Assembly (NCBI GenBank): GCA_002707915.1
Contig: PAOE01000037.1
Coordinates: 8,047-17,720, forward strand
Direction: 5' to 3'
Source: Gammaproteobacteria bacterium
GTDB lineage: Bacteria; Pseudomonadota; Gammaproteobacteria; Magnimaribacterales; Magnimaribacteraceae
Length of the DNA: 9,674 bases
Position numbers and translations under genes: made by a program. Of this stretch, positions 6,624 through 9,674 are shown piece by piece. Below the pieces are notes generated by a model. The model did not search any database. It had not been told where the DNA came from and worked only from the letters and a program-made list of their open reading frames with translations. Each line of letters starts with the position of its first letter. Positions within the stretch are counted from its first letter, which is position 1.

Positions 6624-7811
6624 TTATGCTCCTTGAACTTTAGGTTCCTTAGGCATGCCAAGTGCTCTTTCGCTGATTATATTTTTCTGAATTTGGTTAG
6701 TACCGCCGCCAATAATAAGACCCAAGTAATACATATAGGTCATCTGCCATGCTCCATCATCTCTTAAATGAGGACTATCTTCGTATAAAGTACCTAATTC
6801 TCCCATTGCGTCAATAGCTAATCCCTCCAGTTCATGCCTCAGTTCTGTTCCTTGAAGCTTCACAATAGCTTTTGCTAAGTTTGCGTCTTGATCTTCATTA
6901 ATCTGAGAAGAAAGTATTCTTAGAGCATTTGATTGTTGTGCCATTAACCTACCTTGGATTGATAATAATCTATCTCTGAATATAGGTTTATCTATAACTC
7001 TTTCTCCATCGATAGTTTCATTTTTCATCAAATCGATCAAAGAGTTCAATCTATTCTGAGTTACATTAGGATCGGCAAGTGAACCTCTTTCATGACCAAG
7101 AGTTGCATTCGCAACTTTCCAGCCTTCACCTCTTGCGCCTACAATATTTTTAGCAGGTATTCTTACATCTGTTAAGAACAATTCATTGAAGTCTGAGTCT
7201 CCGGTCATTTGTTTAATAGGGCGTCTGTCAATACCCGGAGAATCCATTGGCATTAGTAAATAACTTATCCCTTGATGTTTTGGCGCATCGGGCTCAGTCC
7301 TTACCAGAATAAAGCACATTTGTGAAAGGTGAGCAGTGCTTGTCCAAATCTTTTGTCCATTAATAACCCATTCATCACCATCTAGCTCAGCTTTAGTTTG
7401 TAGGCTAGCTAGATCACTTCCTGAATTGGGTTCTGAATATCCTTGGCACCATAATATCTCACCTCTTAATGTAGGCTTAATGTATTCTTGTTTTTGTTCT
7501 TCTGTACCCAACGATAAAAGAGTTGGTACTAACATTTGAATTCCTTGGCCTCCAGCAGGCTTAGGGATGGGAGATTTAGCGAACTCTTCAGCAATAATCC
7601 TCAATTTAATAATGTCCATGTCTCCACCATATCCGCCATATTCTTTGGGTATGGATCTAGCGAAATATCCATGATCAATTAATTTTTGTTGCCAGGCTAC
7701 TCGGCTTTCGCTTCTGGCAGGTCCGCTTAATTTAGTATGCTCGTTTTCTTTTATAAAATTTACAACTTCTTTTCTAAACTCGTCATATTGTGGCCCATAC
7801 TCAAGATCCAT
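6624..7811 (-). CDS. Acyl-CoA dehydrogenase, catalytic subunit (FadE/ChsE alpha-like)
   Basis: This 395-residue flavoprotein should introduce an alpha-beta double bond into an acyl-CoA in the cytoplasm. The flavin/substrate signature WCQGYSEPNSGSD (121-133) is intact. The catalytic base seems to be Glu241 in GHERGSL, which aligns with the Glu of isovaleryl- and long-chain dehydrogenases (LERL). The medium-chain-type Glu is absent: Gly369 stands there in GGGTNQIQ. The RxQFG FAD-contact motif of homotetrameric enzymes is missing here but present in the adjacent subunit. Such complementarity characterises the mycobacterial alpha2beta2 ChsE (FadE) enzymes of cholesterol side-chain oxidation. The ATG at 7811 has AAGGAG (7818-7823) 6 bp upstream; an out-of-frame ATG at 7815 is only 2 bp from that site. 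It lies downstream of the 5-alpha-reductase-like gene on the same strand, with a 78 bp gap that can hold its own promoter. Confidence 0.93.
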   Translation of the reverse strand: MDLEYGPQYDEFRKEVVNFIKENEHTKLSGPARSESRVAWQQKLIDHGYFARSIPKEYGGYGGDMDIIKLRIIAEEFAKSPIPKPAGGQGIQMLVPTLLSLGTEEQKQEYIKPTLRGEILWCQGYSEPNSGSDLASLQTKAELDGDEWVINGQKIWTSTAHLSQMCFILVRTEPDAPKHQGISYLLMPMDSPGIDRRPIKQMTGDSDFNELFLTDVRIPAKNIVGARGEGWKVANATLGHERGSLADPNVTQNRLNSLIDLMKNETIDGERVIDKPIFRDRLLSIQGRLMAQQSNALRILSSQINEDQDANLAKAIVKLQGTELRHELEGLAIDAMGELGTLYEDSPHLRDDGAWQMTYMYYLGLIIGGGTNQIQKNIISERALGMPKEPKVQGA

Positions 7812-7836
7812 GCATAACTCCTTATTTCTTATTTCA

Positions 7837-7866
7837 TGTATAGAATAAATTAATTCTTGAAGTTAA
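7837..7866 (-). promoter_or_regulatory. Putative promoter of the acyl-CoA dehydrogenase pair
   Basis: Read on the minus strand, TTAACT (7866-7861) and TATACA (7842-7837) are separated by 18 bp. Initiation would fall near 7830, giving a leader of about 20 bases before the ATG at 7811. The -35 is weak. The -10 sits in TTTATTCTATAC, a 12-mer also found around the -10 of the peptidase gene (2309-2320). Confidence 0.35.
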
Positions 7867-7889
7867 AAAAGGATATTTCTTTACTTCAA

Positions 7890-8648
7890 TTAGTACAAGA
7901 AAGGAAATACAGATTTTCTTCCCTTAGGATAGTTTTCTATCCGATCAATGGCCCATTGGTGATTTGCTTTAGCTCTAGGAACAAGATTAGAAAAGGTCCA
8001 TATAAAAAATACTAATCCAGCTGGACTAAGGGTAAGAATCGCCCATCCTAACCACTCTATAATTTCACCAAGATAATTAGGACAACTTACGTATTTAAAT
8101 AAAAATCCCTCAGGAATATGATAACCATTACCTTTTGTTTTACGAAGATTCATCAATATATTATCTGAATATATATTGACGTACATTCCAATGTAAAAAA
8201 TAAAACAACCAAGCATAAAAAAGCCAGAAGTGATCCATTCCTCAAGATAATTTCCTAAGAAAAAAATCCATAAACATTGGATTATTATATTGATGGTATT
8301 AAATACAAAGGCCAATAACGCAATTTTAAGTGGCATTTTCCTACCATGAAGTTCAGCCCTTAACGGCCATATAAGAGTTCTGTGTAAATAATGGGAAAGC
8401 CAAATCAGGCACATAAGAGTTTGGGGCATTCCTATTAAGTCATAAAAAAAATAAAAGCAGAATAAAACCCCTAGAACTGCAGGAGACTCCATGAAGATCC
8501 AACCAAACCTTGATGGAATCTGAAAGGCATGATCAGATGTATTGAAGCGCCCATAGGGAGCGTCTTTGAAGAATAAAATCGTGAAAACTATGACAGCAGT
8601 TGACGACCATAGAATCAAGAAATAATTGTAGTACTCCTCTAAAGGCAC
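7890..8648 (-). CDS. Steroid 5-alpha-reductase (SRD5A/DET2) family membrane protein
   Basis: The 252-residue polytopic protein matches the length (254-259) and motif order of eukaryotic 3-oxo-5-alpha-steroid 4-dehydrogenases, which reduce a steroid enone with NADPH. Seen: APYGRF (30-35), SRFGWIFMESP (46-56), HYLHRT (86-91), NIYSD (158-162), GYHIPEG (175-181), VSCPNYLGEIIEW (187-199), PRAKANHQW (224-232) and ENYPKGRK near the C-terminus. Against human SRD5A2 from memory, E57, Y91, N160, D164, R171, Y178, N193 and R227 are kept (here E54, Y87, N158, D162, R169, Y176, N191, R225). Q56, R179, H231 and Y235 are changed (M53, H177, N229, A233). The start is a GTG without a clear ribosome site; an in-frame stop lies 15 bp upstream and no better start is near. 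It may be co-transcribed with the 62-residue gene upstream. Substrate could be a sterol, bile-acid-like or other enone lipid. Confidence 0.9.
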   Translation of the reverse strand: MPLEEYYNYFLILWSSTAVIVFTILFFKDAPYGRFNTSDHAFQIPSRFGWIFMESPAVLGVLFCFYFFYDLIGMPQTLMCLIWLSHYLHRTLIWPLRAELHGRKMPLKIALLAFVFNTINIIIQCLWIFFLGNYLEEWITSGFFMLGCFIFYIGMYVNIYSDNILMNLRKTKGNGYHIPEGFLFKYVSCPNYLGEIIEWLGWAILTLSPAGLVFFIWTFSNLVPRAKANHQWAIDRIENYPKGRKSVFPFLY

Positions 8649-8687
8649 TAAAGGAGCATATCAGGATATCAATAAGTTAGGAAAAAA

Positions 8688-8876
8688 TTAAAAAGTCCTT
8701 CCAATAGCAAAGACAAGAGAAATTATTGTCAAAGTCACTGATAAAACAATATAAAGTGAGGTTATTAGTCTATCCAACCATAAGTTATTAAATTCCCCAC
8801 TGAACTCGATCAAATCTATATTTTTAATTGCCATTGGCTGGCCTGAATGCCTATTTTTTCTATATATATCTTTCAT
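8688..8876 (-). CDS. SOS-controlled small single-span membrane protein, unknown function
   Basis: I do not recognise this 62-residue protein. The first 20 residues are basic (K2, R6, K7, R9, H10, K18), an acidic/polar stretch follows, and one hydrophobic helix spans about residues 37-58, ending IGRTF. Positive-inside reasoning puts the N-terminus in the cytoplasm. The start codon overlaps the last base of a LexA box, and the best promoter places transcription start almost on the ATG, so the mRNA may be leaderless. An alternative start is M15 at 8834, giving 48 residues and a leader of about 42 bases, but only a weak AGG precedes it. LexA-repressed small membrane proteins elsewhere include TisB-type toxins and division inhibitors such as SidA; a similar role is inference from size, topology and control, not from similarity. 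The frame lies 39 bp upstream of the 5-alpha-reductase-like gene. Confidence 0.72.
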   Translation of the reverse strand: MKDIYRKNRHSGQPMAIKNIDLIEFSGEFNNLWLDRLITSLYIVLSVTLTIISLVFAIGRTF

Positions 8877-8895
8877 ACTGTATAAATATACAGTA
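8876..8895. promoter_or_regulatory. LexA (SOS) box
   Basis: TACTGTATAAATATACAGTA is an almost perfect palindrome and differs at a single central position from the ideal E. coli LexA operator TACTGTATATATATACAGTA. Both CTG and CAG half-site cores are intact with the correct eight-base spacing. It covers the putative -10 element (8890-8885) of the 62-residue gene and touches the A of its ATG at 8876, so bound LexA would block that promoter completely. The divergent DUF3604 gene starts 100 bp away and is less likely to be affected. Confidence 0.9.
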
Positions 8896-8913
8896 TATAC
8901 ATTTTTAAATCAA
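8885..8913 (-). promoter_or_regulatory. Putative LexA-controlled promoter
   Basis: On the minus strand TTGATT (8913-8908) and TATATT (8890-8885) are separated by exactly 17 bp. The -10 lies inside the LexA box. Initiation 6-8 bases downstream gives a start near 8879-8877, at or next to the ATG at 8876, which would make the transcript leaderless or nearly so. Confidence 0.6.
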
Positions 8914-8983
8914 TAACCTCTTTAAATCCCCTTTTTATGCCTTTTCAAAAAATAATTAAATTGTTAAATTGTACTTTCTTAAA

Positions 8984-8990
8984 GGGGGAG
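8984..8990 (+). promoter_or_regulatory. Ribosome binding site of the DUF3604 gene
   Basis: A strong purine run GGGGGAG ends 4 bp before the ATG at 8995 and fixes the start of the truncated gene. Upstream, TTTTCA (8942-8947) and TAAATT (8965-8970), 17 bp apart, could form a promoter, but both hexamers are weak in this AT-rich spacer. Confidence 0.75.
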
Positions 8991-8994
8991 AGAC

Positions 8995-9674
8995 ATGGGC
9001 CTAATCGCACGTACTTTTATTGCTGCATTATTTTTTTCAATTCTCATTTTTATTCTTGGTGCTAATAATTTATTTTCAATAAAAGATGATTTTGCAGATT
9101 TTTCTCTTGAGATGAATGCTTCTACCTCTGAAATACCTGTAAACGTAAATAGGGACGCATTTTTTGGAGACTTACACGTACACACTCGTTATTCATTCGA
9201 CGCTTTCATATTTGGCACCACAGCTTCACCTGATGATGCTTATAGGTATGCAAAAGGAAATTCTATTAAACATCCTCTTGGCTTTGACATGCAATTAGAT
9301 GATCCTTTAGATTTTTATGCAGTTACTGATCATGCTGCTTGGTTAGGAATGATAAGAGCGTATGCAGACCCTACCACAAAGCCTGGAAAACTTGATTTTG
9401 CATCTGATTTACATGGATTAAATGATCCTGAAAATTTAAATACAAATACCTTTGCAAAAAGAGCAGGTCTTTTTGCAAATCTCATTACAGGTGAGCTAAT
9501 AGAGCCCTCAAAAAATCCTATAAAAATGCTGGGAGCTTATCTACAGAAAGATACAATCTATGGAACAATGGCATATGATAGAGCAACGCATCAATCAGCT
9601 TGGAGAGATGTTGCAGAGTCAGCTGAGAGACACAATAAGCCGGGTGAATTTACAACATTTATAGCTTATGAATT
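8995..9674 (+). CDS. DUF3604 (PHP-like) membrane-anchored protein, 5' part only
   Basis: The frame is open from the ATG at 8995 to the window end: 226 codons plus two bases, with the 3' part missing. An N-terminal hydrophobic segment (about 8-27) acts as a signal anchor or signal peptide, so the protein works outside the cytoplasm. The family signature follows: R-D-A-FFGDLHVHTRYSFDA (53-70), with the HxH pair His61/His63, then a P-D-D-A-Y-R segment (79-84) and AVTDHAAWLG (109-118) with Asp112/His113. These are the PHP-type metal-binding positions typical of DUF3604 proteins, which usually run to 600 residues or more. The biochemical role of the family is not established; metal-dependent hydrolysis, perhaps of phosphoesters, is inferred from the PHP-like motifs. 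The family is common in marine gammaproteobacteria, sometimes in several copies. It diverges from the SOS-controlled gene. Confidence 0.9.
   Translation, partial: MGLIARTFIAALFFSILIFILGANNLFSIKDDFADFSLEMNASTSEIPVNVNRDAFFGDLHVHTRYSFDAFIFGTTASPDDAYRYAKGNSIKHPLGFDMQLDDPLDFYAVTDHAAWLGMIRAYADPTTKPGKLDFASDLHGLNDPENLNTNTFAKRAGLFANLITGELIEPSKNPIKMLGAYLQKDTIYGTMAYDRATHQSAWRDVAESAERHNKPGEFTTFIAYE

Noticed and set aside
6623..6661. Longer N-terminus for the dehydrogenase-like beta subunit starting at 6661
   Set aside because: It would overlap the upstream gene by 38 bp, while the ATG at 6622 has AAGGAG at ideal spacing and begins the normal family N-terminus.
6522..6767. Plus-strand open frame across the junction of the two dehydrogenase genes
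   Set aside because: It is antisense to both genes, has no Shine-Dalgarno and no recognisable domain.
7336..7539. Plus-strand open frame inside the dehydrogenase alpha gene
   Set aside because: It is antisense to the conserved flavin-loop region; no independent coding evidence.
7813..7815. ATG 4 bp upstream of the dehydrogenase alpha start
   Set aside because: It is out of frame and only 2 bp from the Shine-Dalgarno site, too close for use.
8649..8687. GATATC-CT-GATATG near-repeat upstream of the reductase start
   Set aside because: The arms would leave a two-base loop, so no hairpin can form; it is too short to call an operator.
8979..9185. Minus-strand open frame over the DUF3604 5' end
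   Set aside because: The plus strand encodes a clear family signature with a strong ribosome site; the antisense frame is a shadow.

Overview
The window is AT-rich (by eye roughly one third G+C), densely packed, bacterial chromosome. It carries a near-textbook gammaproteobacterial LexA box, a Fur-type palindrome, acyl-CoA dehydrogenases, a DUF3604 protein and short intergenic gaps. Together these suggest a streamlined marine gammaproteobacterium of the SAR86 or related kind. That placement is inference, because no rRNA or other taxonomic marker is present. No tRNA, rRNA, CRISPR array or insertion sequence was seen, and no gene-free stretch reaches 300 bases.

Layout. (1) 1-1293: a candidate Fur box (70-84) precedes a tight two-gene unit, a three-helix membrane protein (110-517) and an exported protein made of two similar halves (523-1263). 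A strong intrinsic terminator closes it. Neither product has a function I recognise. (2) 1260-2300, minus: an exported PhoD-like metallophosphatase converges on that unit and overlaps it by 4 bp, so its last codons are the terminator hairpin. (3) 2348-5480, plus: a lipoprotein prolyl oligopeptidase and, 1 bp later, a TIM-barrel amidohydrolase; the two are probably translationally coupled. (4) 7811 down to 5534, minus: two acyl-CoA dehydrogenase-like subunits 1 bp apart whose active-site parts are complementary. This is the pattern of the alpha2beta2 dehydrogenases known from mycobacterial sterol side-chain degradation. (5) 8648-7890, minus: a steroid 5-alpha-reductase (SRD5A/DET2) family membrane enzyme. 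(6) 8876-8688, minus: an unknown 62-residue single-span membrane protein whose start codon and -10 element are covered by a nearly perfect LexA (SOS) box. (7) 8995 to the window end, plus: the 5' part of a DUF3604 (PHP-like) membrane-anchored protein, divergent from the SOS gene.

The two most interesting signals are regulatory. One is the SOS box on the tiny membrane protein gene, which makes it a candidate DNA-damage-induced division inhibitor or toxin-like peptide. The other is the Fur box on the unknown two-gene operon. The 5-alpha-reductase homologue beside a ChsE-like dehydrogenase pair suggests steroid or isoprenoid-lipid metabolism. All these assignments come from reading motifs and remembered family features; no database search was run.
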